This document shows, in pieces, positions 51,601 to 60,151 of a stretch of DNA of 64,000 bases (position 1 is the stretch's first letter; each line of letters starts with the position of its first letter). The stretch is from Hexactinellida sp. DTS-2022 (Eukaryota > Porifera > Hexactinellida): contig JAPNXP010000013.1 in the NCBI GenBank assembly GCA_028753945.1, positions 1,054,001 to 1,118,000 on the forward strand, written 5' to 3'. A program made the position numbers and the translations under genes. Under the pieces are notes generated by a model that was given only the letters and a program-made list of their open reading frames with translations, was not told the origin of the DNA and did not search any database.

Positions 51601-53518
51601 TTGTTATCTGTTTTGATTCGTTGGCGCTCATTCCGAGCAGAACTTAAAATAGAATTCACAAACTTAGTTTCATACAGGAATACACCAATTGAAGGTAGAG
51701 TATTAACTGCATACGCATATATACTGTAAAGCATACCTTTCAGCAACTTGATTTTATAGTTCTCATTGCACACTTTAATTTCACCGGTTAAATCAGGGTA
51801 CGGCAAGGTGTTTATATACAAAATCCCAGATGAGGTGTAAAATGAATACAAACCAGTTTGAGATGCAACAAAAAACCCGGATACTTTAACAACAAATACA
51901 TCAACTGAAATATTCGGATAGGAATTAGTATTCTCGATTGAATAAGCTATACTATCAGTGGACATAAGGCTTACTATTTGGCTTAGAGAGTAAGTACCCT
52001 CCCACACATTAAGAGTCCAGCCTCTCTGACCAGGGTACACAATAGCCCCCATAACCTGGCCTGAGGTTCTACACGTAATGTTACCAATACTACTAGAGAC
52101 TACATCACACTGTGATAGATCTACAAATACCTTTACTCTATCCTTGTCGCTATGGAAATACTCTCCTTGTATTGTTATGAGAGTGTTACCTTCCTCACTA
52201 CCCATTGCTGGGCTCACACTTAGCACAGTGGGGTAGTACTGCACCAGGAATGTCCGTAGCTGTGCGTCGACAAGCAGCGCTTCTCTGCTAATAGCACTCC
52301 GTCCCTTCGGTCCAGAGAACAGCATGCTCGCGTTGAAAGACCCAATATCAGTAGTGCTGGGCATACACATACAATGTCCCGTCACCTCCTCCTCCCCATC
52401 CAATGACAGCCCATACAACTCATCCGGGGAATCAGCTGGGAACAGCTCGCAATGAGAGGGCCCCAGGAACACCCGCTCCAGGTGCTCCTGCTCCTGTTGC
52501 TCCTCATTAGTGTCCAGATACCTGTCCGTGTAGATACGCCCGCGTATGTCCACGAGGCCCCCGGGTGCTGTGTAGCGAGGCGTGACGTCATATATGACGG
52601 GCGTCTCGTCGCTGTCGTACATGAACGAGCCGGAGACGGGGACTGGGGACCCGTCTGAGGTCACGCTCAGGCTGTAGCTGTGACTGGCAGACACTAGAGG
52701 AGAGGGCTTATTCAGGCGAAAGAACATCGAGAGAGGCTCCCATAAACGTAATACAAATTGAGTATTTTAGGCGCGTGTGAGCGAGCTTAAACTTAATCTA
52801 TGCGCGCATAAAATTTTACCTGGATGAAAGTCTATTAGAGAACAGTACCGTACTACCATATTCCCATATAAACATACACGCCTTATTATTTGTTTGTAGT
52901 TTAATAACAGTGTAACCGAACAGGCGAACACACCTGGCTGGCAAAATTAGCTCAGCTTTAAATTATCCGAACATGTTTGACTGTCCCTACGAGTTCGGAA
53001 AATCTATGTAGTACGTAAAACTGGGCGGTCAAACGTTATGTAACACAAATTCGTGCGTGAAATTTATACACCCCTCCTATGTCACTCTTTTTCGACCATT
53101 TGTAAGACAAAAAGGATGGTCTGTCATACAATGTCTAATTATCCCCCCTTGGAAGCGTACGTACATTCGAACGCCCTCAAACTTGTGAACTACAGCATGT
53201 TTGTTTGTCACATTCCATTTAAATATCTGACTTACAGTGTCCAGAACTCTGTGTGACACATACTATCTGGTTAGAGTTAGATGAATAATCAACAGTGTCA
53301 CAGGCTAACGAGTGAGAAGAGCTGCTCTCCAAGATAACTGTGTTACCCATTGAGCTTGTAGCATTGGTAGGGCTGTTGAACGGATCCATACTAAACCCCT
53401 CCCCTGAGATTGTGATTTGGGTGCCCCCAGCAAGACTGCCTGCAGAAGGAGATACGGTGGCACTCGAAACATGCAACAGTAGACTCAGAGCAAATAGTAT
53501 ACTGCATAGAAATATCAT
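27651..53518 (-). CDS. Giant fibrocystin-L/cadherin/cohesin-dockerin membrane protein, 3 exons, ~8,331 aa
   Basis: Exons are 53,518-53,236, 52,693-38,627 and 38,296-27,651. Both introns are GT-AG (GTAAGT...CCTCTAG, 542 bp; GTAAGG...TATATAG, 330 bp). The joins restore SSGH-LSASHSYS and SITVTG-RLDYE, and the total (24,996 nt) is an exact codon multiple. A signal peptide (MIFLCSILFALSLLLHV) leads into 14 TIG domains, with PA14 at about 335-445 and a cupredoxin-like insert at about 1,352-1,462. G8 domains lie at about 2,121 and 2,944, each followed by parallel beta-helix repeats (about 2,389-2,482 and 3,239-3,299). A Thr/Asn linker and four beta-sandwich repeats come next. This is the PKHD1L1 ectodomain plan. 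From about 4,489 come some 20 cadherin repeats, then beta-sandwiches, a cohesin-like domain (about 7,811-7,929), a dockerin-like EF pair (about 7,936-8,000), a membrane helix (about 8,183-8,208) and a 123-residue tail. It is a probable cell-surface adhesion protein; its function is inferred only. Confidence 0.92.
38332..38491. mobile_element. Pogo-like MITE inside intron 2 of the giant gene, 160 bp
   Basis: It starts CAGTAGAACCTGTTTGTACG and ends AACGAGGTTCTACTG, flanked by TA at 38,330-38,331 and 38,492-38,493. It occupies about half of the 330-bp intron and leaves both splice sites intact. Confidence 0.8.
52726..52850. repeat. Dispersed repeat, copy 2, in intron 1 of the giant gene
   Basis: It aligns with 22,203-22,325 (shared ATCGAGAGA, GCTCCCATA, AGGCGCGT, GATGAAAG). 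It lies just upstream of the exon 2 acceptor, which is why the open frame there appears to extend past the true exon start at 52,693. Confidence 0.6.
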
Positions 53519-53924
53519 TTGTTTGTTTGTTTACTATCAGTATGATTATGATGAGAAAGTGAACGACTAAGTAAACAATTGAGTATTCTCAATAAAACAT
53601 ATATTTGTGTACTAAACTAGACAGTAAACAATTATGTAATTGAAGCATATTTCTGTGAGAATATTGAGAAAAAATAATTATGATATTAATTGTATTACAG
53701 AATTCCTTATTTAGAAATAATATACTAATAGTCTGACTACTAGTACATAAGCGTAGCACGCGGTCCGGCAGGTCCGGCCATGACGGACCACTTTTCATTT
53801 ATTCTACTATATTATATCGGACGGTCCGGTTTTGGCCGGAGATTTTTCAGAGCCGTGCGACGCACGTGTAGTATATTATCTCTAAATAAAGAATTCTCTG
53901 TCTGGTCGTTGGAAGGTTGAACCT
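53519..53924. other. 5' flank of the giant gene, with a GC-rich repeat remnant
   Basis: No further exon is obvious. 53,753-53,860 carries GGTCCGGCAGGTCCGGCCATG and CGGACGGTCCGG, short inverted motifs that look like a transposon remnant. The promoter is presumably here, but I cannot point to a motif. Confidence 0.35.
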
Positions 53925-54605
53925 CACTAGAAGCGCAATTTTTCGTAGAATAACATATCCAAAATCCGCTAAAATCCGTTTGGGGGAAAAAAATTATACG
54001 GGTGGGAGTGTCCGCCTTTTCATAGTAAATCGCCGACATTTCCGTAACTAACTTTCTTAAATCAAATCTAATCAACTTATAATCACCATATTTGTACTCA
54101 GGGTAAAATTTCCAGCAATTTGATATATGACTACACTTGGATTAATTTTTCCTTAGCAACGCTGGACTATCAGGAATGTGCCAACATTCCATTCTCAAAT
54201 TGTGTGCCAATCCAATCGAGTGACTCCTCGTTCAACTCCACTTGTTTAATTATGCTCATAACGACCCTCTAAAACGTGATTTGACGAGATTTATCTGGAA
54301 ATCTTCAATTACTAGCGCTTCGCTTGCTAGGTCGCTTCGCGCAGAACTCAATCACACACCAACCGCTTCGCAGTTGATGTGAACACAAGGCTGGGTGGGT
54401 GTGTGTATAAATTCAGGCATGGGGCCAAGCCCCAAAGGGCTTAAGCCCATTTTTGAGAGGGCTTGAATCCGGACTTAAGTCCTCCCTTAATAAAAGGGCT
54501 TAAGTCCGGACTTGGACTCAAGCCCTTTATAGATGAGCTTCAAGCCCTCTTCTAGGCACTTATTCAATAAAATACGGTATGGATTTCTAAATAATTAGAG
54601 TAAAG

Positions 54606-54748
54606 AGGTCTATTTACGCTTTATAATCATTGTTAGAAGTATATAAACCACACATCAACCGCGAAGCGGTTGGTGTGTGGTTGAGTTCTGCCGCGAAGCG
54701 ACCTAGTAAGCGAAGCGGGCTAGTGATTATAAAGCGTAAATAGACCTA
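54606..54748. repeat. Small hairpin element in the foldback spacer
   Basis: GGTCTATTTACGCTTTATAA near 54,607 and its complement near 54,727-54,748 frame the palindrome CAACCGCGAAGCGGTTG. The same GCGAAGCG-rich motifs also occur in both foldback arms (about 54,330-54,370 and 56,132-56,215). Confidence 0.65.
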
Positions 54749-55092
54749 AAATGTCAAATTTAACAATGTAAATCTTTGTGATTACGTCATCATGCGATAA
54801 TGAGTAAGCATATTGGCAATCTGGTGTGACCAACGTCTCCGCATCATTATGTAAATGTTCTATTATATTTTCAGATTTTAGCTCTTAGAGGGCGCGAATT
54901 ATGTGCGATTAAGTGAATTTTCATGGTTCTCGAAATGTGACAATGACGTCATAACTTGTCGAGGTGTGAGAAATTTTGAGTGAAAACCTCAACTTGTTGG
55001 CGGGTGCCAAAAGTTACTCCTATATGCCAAAAATCACATTTGGAAACCGTTCACTTTCTTCAATCAACTCGTAACATACAAACAAATATATA

Positions 55093-55240
55093 CAGGGCCG
55101 TAGGAACACGGGCGGCAGGTGCGGCATAGGCCGCACCAATATTTTAGGTGCCCGCATCATAATTTGGGCTATACACTGCGAATCAATTAAGTGACGTCAC
55201 TTGGCCGCACCAATAATAATTGGCCTACGACGGGCCTTCT
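55093..55240. repeat. Possible hAT-type MITE in the foldback spacer
   Basis: It starts CAGGGCCGTAGGAACACGGG and ends near CCTACGACGGGCCTT. The ends are only partly complementary, and no clean target duplication was seen. Confidence 0.4.
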
Positions 55241-55584
55241 ATATATATAATATTATATATATACACATATACAGTGAGTCCAGACATGGGGTTAAGACGT
55301 CAAGCCCTTTCAAAAGTGCTTAATTCCAAGCCCATCCCTTATCAGAAGGGCTTAAGTCCAAGCTCAAGCCCTTAATAAAGGGCTTAAGTCCGGACTTAAG
55401 TCTTTACTCTAATTATTTAGAAATCCATACCGTATTTTATTGAATAAGTGCCTAGAAAAGGGCTTGAAGCTCATCTATAAAGGGCTTAAGTCCAAGTCCG
55501 GACTTAAGCCCTTTTATTAAGGGAGGACTTATTTAAGCCCTTTGGGGCTTGGCCCCATGCCTGAAATTTATACACACACCCACC

Positions 55585-56106
55585 CATAGGCGCCGAAACT
55601 CTCCAGCGCCAGGGGGGGTGTAACTTTACATTTAAATGTTAAAGGTCAAAATAACGATTCCTATGGTGCATGGAGGCAAAGTTTTACCATTATGAGGTTA
55701 AAGTTGAGGGGGGGGGGGGCGTGGAGCGATTGTCGTGAGCGACCTTTTGGGTGTAAGGGGGCATGCCCCGCAGAAAAAAATGGACTGCGAGATATCCAGA
55801 TATCGATTTGTTTTGAATGAATTATACGTACGAATTATACGTTTCACTGTCTTAAATTATATTGAACATTGTATTTTTTATCCAGAGGGCACGGTAACAC
55901 CCGCACCAATTATGTTGCCCTCCATCAATTTTTACTGGGGCCCATTAAAGAAAATGTCTAATATACCCCCCCTCCCCCCTGACCATGAGGGTATACCCTC
56001 CCTGACTGTTTCCTCAGCTAGGGGGGGGGGGGGGTGAAACCCTCCCTGACAAAAACCAGGGAGGGTGTAACCCCCCTGACCCCCCCCCCCACTTTCGGCG
56101 CCTATG
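55585..56106. mobile_element. hAT-type MITE family 'CATAGGCGCC', copy 1, 522 bp
   Basis: It starts CATAGGCGCCGAAACTCTCC and ends CTTTCGGCGCCTATG. CACCCACC is duplicated exactly at 55,577-55,584 and 56,107-56,114. It interrupts the right arm of the giant foldback and is absent from the left arm, so it postdates the palindrome. Confidence 0.92.
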
Positions 56107-56731
56107 CACCCACCCAGCCTTGTGTTCACATCAACCGCGAAGCGGTTGGTGTGTGGTTGAGTTCTGCCGCGAAGCGACCTAGCAAGCGAAGCGACCTAGC
56201 AAGCGAAGCGCGCTAGTAATTGAATTTTCCAGATAAATCTCGTCAAATCACGTTTTAGAGGGTCGTTATGAGCATAATTAAACAAGTGGAGTTGAACGAG
56301 GAGTCACTCGATTGGATTGGCACACAATTTGAGAATGGAATGTTGGCACATTCCTGATAGTCCAGCGTTGCTAAGGAAAATTTAATCCAAATGTAGTCTA
56401 TATCAAATTGCTGGAAATTTTACCCTGAGTACAAATATGGTGATTATAAGTTGATTAGATTTGATTTAAGAAAGTTAGTTACGGAAATGTCGGCGATTTA
56501 CTATGAAAAGGCGGACACTGCCACCCGCATAATTTTTTTCCCCCAAACGGATTTTAGCGGATTTTGGATATGTTATTCTACGAAAAATTGCGCTTCTAGT
56601 GTACTACTGTGATGACGGGGTGACAGGAGTGCACTAGAGGGATCCTAGTGTAGGTGAGTTGTGCTTAGTACCTGTGGTAGGAGAACGGCATGGCTCACTG
56701 GTAACTAGAACTGGTGTAGACCAGTTGTAGT

Positions 56732-56781
56732 GTGGTCGAGGGTTACCCTCCTGATGAGTCCTTGTGATAGGACGAAACCAC
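56732..56781 (+). ncRNA. Hammerhead ribozyme, type III topology
   Basis: All core parts are present in order. The stem III 5' strand GTGGT (56,732-56,736) precedes cleavage-site C (56,737), giving a GUC triplet. Stem I is GAGGG/CCCTC with a TTA loop (56,738-56,750). CTGATGA is at 56,751-56,757, stem II is GTCCT/AGGAC with a TGTGAT loop (56,758-56,773), GAA is at 56,774-56,776, and the stem III 3' strand ACCAC is at 56,777-56,781. The conserved pairs A15.1-U16.1, G10.1-C11.1 and G1.1-C2.1 are satisfied. Stems I and II are closed and stem III is open, which is type III. The predicted cut follows C56,737 of the plus-strand RNA. The family self-cleaves RNA; activity here is inferred. Host transcript unknown. 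Confidence 0.9.
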
Positions 56782-56802
56782 TTCCACCACATGTAGTATC
56801 CC

Positions 56803-56841
56803 GGTGGGTGTGAGATACATTTACGGTGTCTCATGCTCACC
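56803..56841 (+). other. 16-bp RNA hairpin downstream of the ribozyme
   Basis: GGTGGGTGTGAGATAC (56,803-56,818) pairs along its length with GTGTCTCATGCTCACC (56,826-56,841), counting several G-U pairs, around a 7-nt loop. G-U pairs in place of mismatches suggest selection at the RNA level on the plus strand. Confidence 0.6.
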
Positions 56842-57259
56842 ACACTACTAAAACGCTTTGTATGACTTTTTCTAGGTATGACCCATTTTTCGATTTCAAC
56901 GACCAGATTATACGGGCACAACTCTCGTTAAAGCGCTCATTTGATATTCAAATGCGCGATTGAGCTTGACAAAACATTGTTATCAGCTAAAATCAAAAAT
57001 TATTCAGGTTCCTAAACTTATGATAGAAATACACCCAATAATAATAAAATTATGGATCATTAGTAAATAAGTTTTACATATTAATTAAGGAAAAACGCCA
57101 AGCCATAACCAAGTAACTTTTTAGGAGAGTCGCCGCTCGTGGTACCCCCCTATTTCTTACCATATCTCCGGGACAAATTTTTTCCGCTTGACGTCGACAG
57201 AATTTGAGCCACTAGTCCGATTTTCAAAAACTCTGCGGGTTTCTGTAGATCTCAAAAGG

Positions 57260-57650
57260 CATAGGCGCCGAAAGAGGGGGGGTCAGGGAGGGTTTGATCC
57301 TCCTGTTTATTTCCAGGGAGGGTTTCAACCTCCCTGGATGAGGAAACAGTCAGGAAGGGTATACTACTCCTGGTCGGGGAGGGTAGCTTTTACATAGCAA
57401 AGGGTCTAGCTAAACCAAACTTATTAGACATTTTTTTTATGTTACACGTATAGACATAGACCCATAGAAAAATTATACTTCCATAATGAGTTTTTATAAA
57501 TAACATTGGTTGATTTCTATATGTATACAATTATACCCGTCCAACATAATTGATTTTTAACCACCATATGCGTTGTTTTTTGACCTTTCACATTTGAATG
57601 TAAAAGTAACACCCCCCCCCCCCTGGCGTTGGAGAGTTTCGGCGCCTATG
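57260..57650. mobile_element. hAT-type MITE family 'CATAGGCGCC', copy 2, 391 bp
   Basis: It starts CATAGGCGCCGAAAGAGG and ends GAGAGTTTCGGCGCCTATG. TCAAAAGG is duplicated exactly at 57,252-57,259 and 57,651-57,658. It is inverted relative to copy 1: its right end carries the CCCTGGCGTTGGAGAG version of copy 1's left end. Confidence 0.92.
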
Positions 57651-57867
57651 TCAAAAGGTACTCGCGGGCGAATGTAGCGCATATGGATATAACTAAGTAT
57701 TCTAATTTGTGGATATTGCATTATACTTAGCATATGGACACAAATTAATTTTTCAGACCATGTGAGGTCAAAAATAATTCCCAGGAGCCTCAAGGTTTTG
57801 GAGGAAAAGTCATTTTTTTCGGGGGGGGGTCTTTTTAACAAACAAATTTTTTTATTAATAGCTATTA

Positions 57868-58024
57868 CAGTAGATGTCGGATATAAGCACACCGGTTAAA
57901 AGAACATATCGGATATAAGCACACTATGTTGGAAAACGGTTGCCATATACCCTGTATTATTTATGTCGGTTATAAGCACATTAAGTGCAGTTCCCGACGA
58001 TGTGCTTATAACCGGCATCCACTG
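57868..58024. mobile_element. TA-flanked MITE, 157 bp
   Basis: The ends CAGTAGATGTCGGATATAAG and CTTATAACCGGCATCCACTG are inverted and flanked by TA (57,866-57,867 and 58,025-58,026). CGGATATAAGCACA repeats inside. Confidence 0.8.
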
Positions 58025-58169
58025 TACAGTTTGTACTATACAAATCAATTTCTGATATCATAGTTACAATAAAGTATTCTATTTATATGAATAATTCAAT
58101 TTGATTCAATAGCTGCTACTATATAAATCGATTTCTAATACAATAGTTGTATTAAAGTTTTCTCCTACG

Positions 58170-58316
58170 CAGGGCCGTAGCTTCTGGTCAGGTTGGTCAG
58201 GTTTCAACCTGACCACTTTTGGTTGGTTGGACAGGTTAACCTGAACCCTTGGTCCTGTTGGTACTGTATCCAGCCCGGTCTAACCTGACCACTTTTAATT
58301 GGTGGCTACGGCACTG
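58170..58316. mobile_element. hAT-type MITE, 147 bp
   Basis: It starts CAGGGCCGTAGCTTCTGG and ends GGTGGCTACGGCACTG. Internal GGTCAGGTT/AACCTGACC motifs repeat. The flanks share only CTACG, so the target duplication has decayed. Confidence 0.7.
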
Positions 58317-58408
58317 CTACGTGTATATGAAAATTCAATTTCACTCAACAGTTATTCAATTTCAGAACGACATTCAAACAATGGATTAATGAGATGGAGT
58401 ATCTATTT

Positions 58409-58824
58409 CAGAGTGGACCATGGTTCGATGGGTCATGGGTCATGGGTCAGATGGGTAACCTAAATCGATGGGTCAGATGGGACTCATGGGTCACGGCTCT
58501 GTGACCCATGACCCATGACCCATTTTGAATTACGATGTTTCCCAGTTATAGTACGAATCAAATTAACCCAGAAACATTAGAGGGTATTTCTTTGGTATTA
58601 TAAATATACCAAAAATAATTGATTGACAAGCATCATAAAATGTTTAGATATTAAAAATTGGATATTTAAAAAGGCCAATGGGTACACGATGGGTCAAAGC
58701 GTTACTTGATGGGTCAATGGGTCACTCGATGGGTCATGGGTCAATCGGTCAATGGGTCATGAATCACAAATGCGATGGGTCAGATGAGTCATGGGTCACC
58801 AATGTTGAACCATGGTCCACTCTG
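58409..58824. mobile_element. hAT-type element built of GGGTCAT repeats, 416 bp
   Basis: It starts CAGAGTGGACCATGGTTC and ends with the exact complement. ATCTATTT is duplicated at 58,401-58,408 and 58,825-58,832. Both halves consist of GATGGGTCATGGGTCA-type repeats around an AT-rich centre. Confidence 0.92.
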
Positions 58825-58881
58825 ATCTATTTGTATAAATATTTGTCTATGTGTGTTCTTGGTTCCCGAAATGTATTAGAG

Positions 58882-60101
58882 CAGTGGTTCGCAAACTTAA
58901 CTACTTCGCGACCCACTTTAATTCTCCAACAAACTCGCGACCCCCTTATCTAATACATAAACTATATTTGATACCTTACACCATTCATTATATTATACAG
59001 GGCCGGCGGAAGCAGTTTTAAAGTGGTCAGGCCATGCCTTGACCGGCCTAACTAGTGACGTAAGAGTGGTCAGGCCATGGCCTGACCGGCCTGACCGCTT
59101 CCGCCGCCCCTGTTATAGTTATTTTTATTCAGTTAACACGAGATAGTTTGATATATTTCTTCTTTTCACCTTGTCCATTCATAATACTTATCACCACACT
59201 ATAAATTCAGACCCCAGTGGCGTAGCCATGGCCCTTCGTGGCCAAGTTCCGGGTGTCACGATCAGTGTAGAGCCCATCTAGAGCAGTTGCCAGGGTGCGG
59301 CACTTGGGGCACAAGTTGCACCAAAAATATTTGTGAAAACCATAATGCCCAATAATATAATTCTATATACGGTAATGTCGCACCTAAATTTACCAGTGCC
59401 GAACCATCATGCATCCCACCGTCTTAGTATTTAGCCATCCGGGCCCAGCTTAAATAGTTAGGGCCTGCTGCAAGGGCGAAAGCGCCCAAGGAGGAGGAAC
59501 AAAATCTCAATACTCATATATTTAAAATTAGTGCTACCTCGATTAACCTGACTTGTTGGGAGACCAAAAGGTTCTGAATACGAGGTCTCGCTGTACAAAG
59601 ACCACAATGTAATGGGAATTATGGGATAGAAACTTGGCATCAGTGGGCATGTTCGACAAAGAACGGCGAAATTATTTTACTCTCGTAAGCATAGTTCGGA
59701 GTTAATAATGTTAAATTTTCTACGATTTCCCAGCAACCTATTCCTTCTCCGAATAGGTTCCTCCGCTATGGAATTATAAAAAATTCTGGATATCTCATGA
59801 AGAGACAACTGTGGTAAACCTTTAAAAAGTTAAGACAATTGGGTGTAAAACAAGTGTAAAATACTTAATGCAGAACATATAGTCAAGTCCATTTGAAATG
59901 TTATTAGAATCACAGAAGGTACAATCATTCAGAAGTTTGCTACGGCCCTTGAACCCATATGTGACATTAGTATAGTAACTTTGTATGTAAGCCCCAAGTA
60001 TATCCCAGGTAAACTCTATTCCCAATACGGCACTGGCGACCCCCCGCTTAGTTGTTCATTGACCCCCTTTGGGGTCGCGACCCCAAGTTTGGGAATCACT
60101 G
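58882..60101. mobile_element. hAT element, 1,220 bp, perfect 8-bp duplication
   Basis: It starts CAGTGGTTCGCAAACTT and ends AAGTTTGGGAATCACTG, the termini of Charlie-like hATs. TATTAGAG is duplicated exactly at 58,874-58,881 and 60,102-60,109. GGGTCGCGACCCC-like subterminal motifs are mirrored. The interior contains at least one nested MITE and no recognisable transposase. Confidence 0.92.
58998..59109. mobile_element. hAT-like MITE nested in the 58.9-60.1 kb element
   Basis: It starts CAGGGCCGGCGGAAGCAG and ends CGCTTCCGCCGCCCCTG. Internal AGTGGTCAGGCCATG is repeated. The flanks (ATATTATA and TTATAGTT) are not an exact duplication. Confidence 0.65.
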
Positions 60102-60151
60102 TATTAGAGTGTAAGGGGGGTTTATAACGCATTAATAATGGAAATATAAAC

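Larger units (their letters stand above)
53925..56601. repeat. Giant foldback (long inverted repeat) with ~670-bp arms
   Basis: The left arm 53,925-54,606 begins CACTAGAAGCGCAATTTTT and is complementary, with few mismatches, to the right arm 55,405-56,601. The right arm is longer only because a 522-bp MITE plus its 8-bp duplication sits in it. The innermost part of both arms is built of AAGGGCTTAAGTCCGGACTT-type palindromes. The roughly 800-bp spacer holds another small hairpin element and a possible hAT MITE. No transposase is visible and no target duplication was found at the outer ends. Confidence 0.85.
56602..57251 (+). other. Non-coding segment hosting the hammerhead ribozyme
   Basis: It lies between the giant foldback and the second CATAGGCGCC element. 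56,620-56,850 is rich in small hairpins (for example CACTAGAGGGATCCTAGTG and CTGGTGTAGACCAG upstream of the ribozyme), as if the unit acts as RNA. Beyond about 56,860 I see only CATTTGATATTCAAATG, a short palindrome. No coding frame is convincing and no flanking direct repeats were found. Confidence 0.5.

Noticed and set aside
53812-54075. Minus-strand ORF repeated near 56.4-56.6 kb
   Set aside because: It is duplicated only because it lies in the arms of the large foldback; there are no protein family features.
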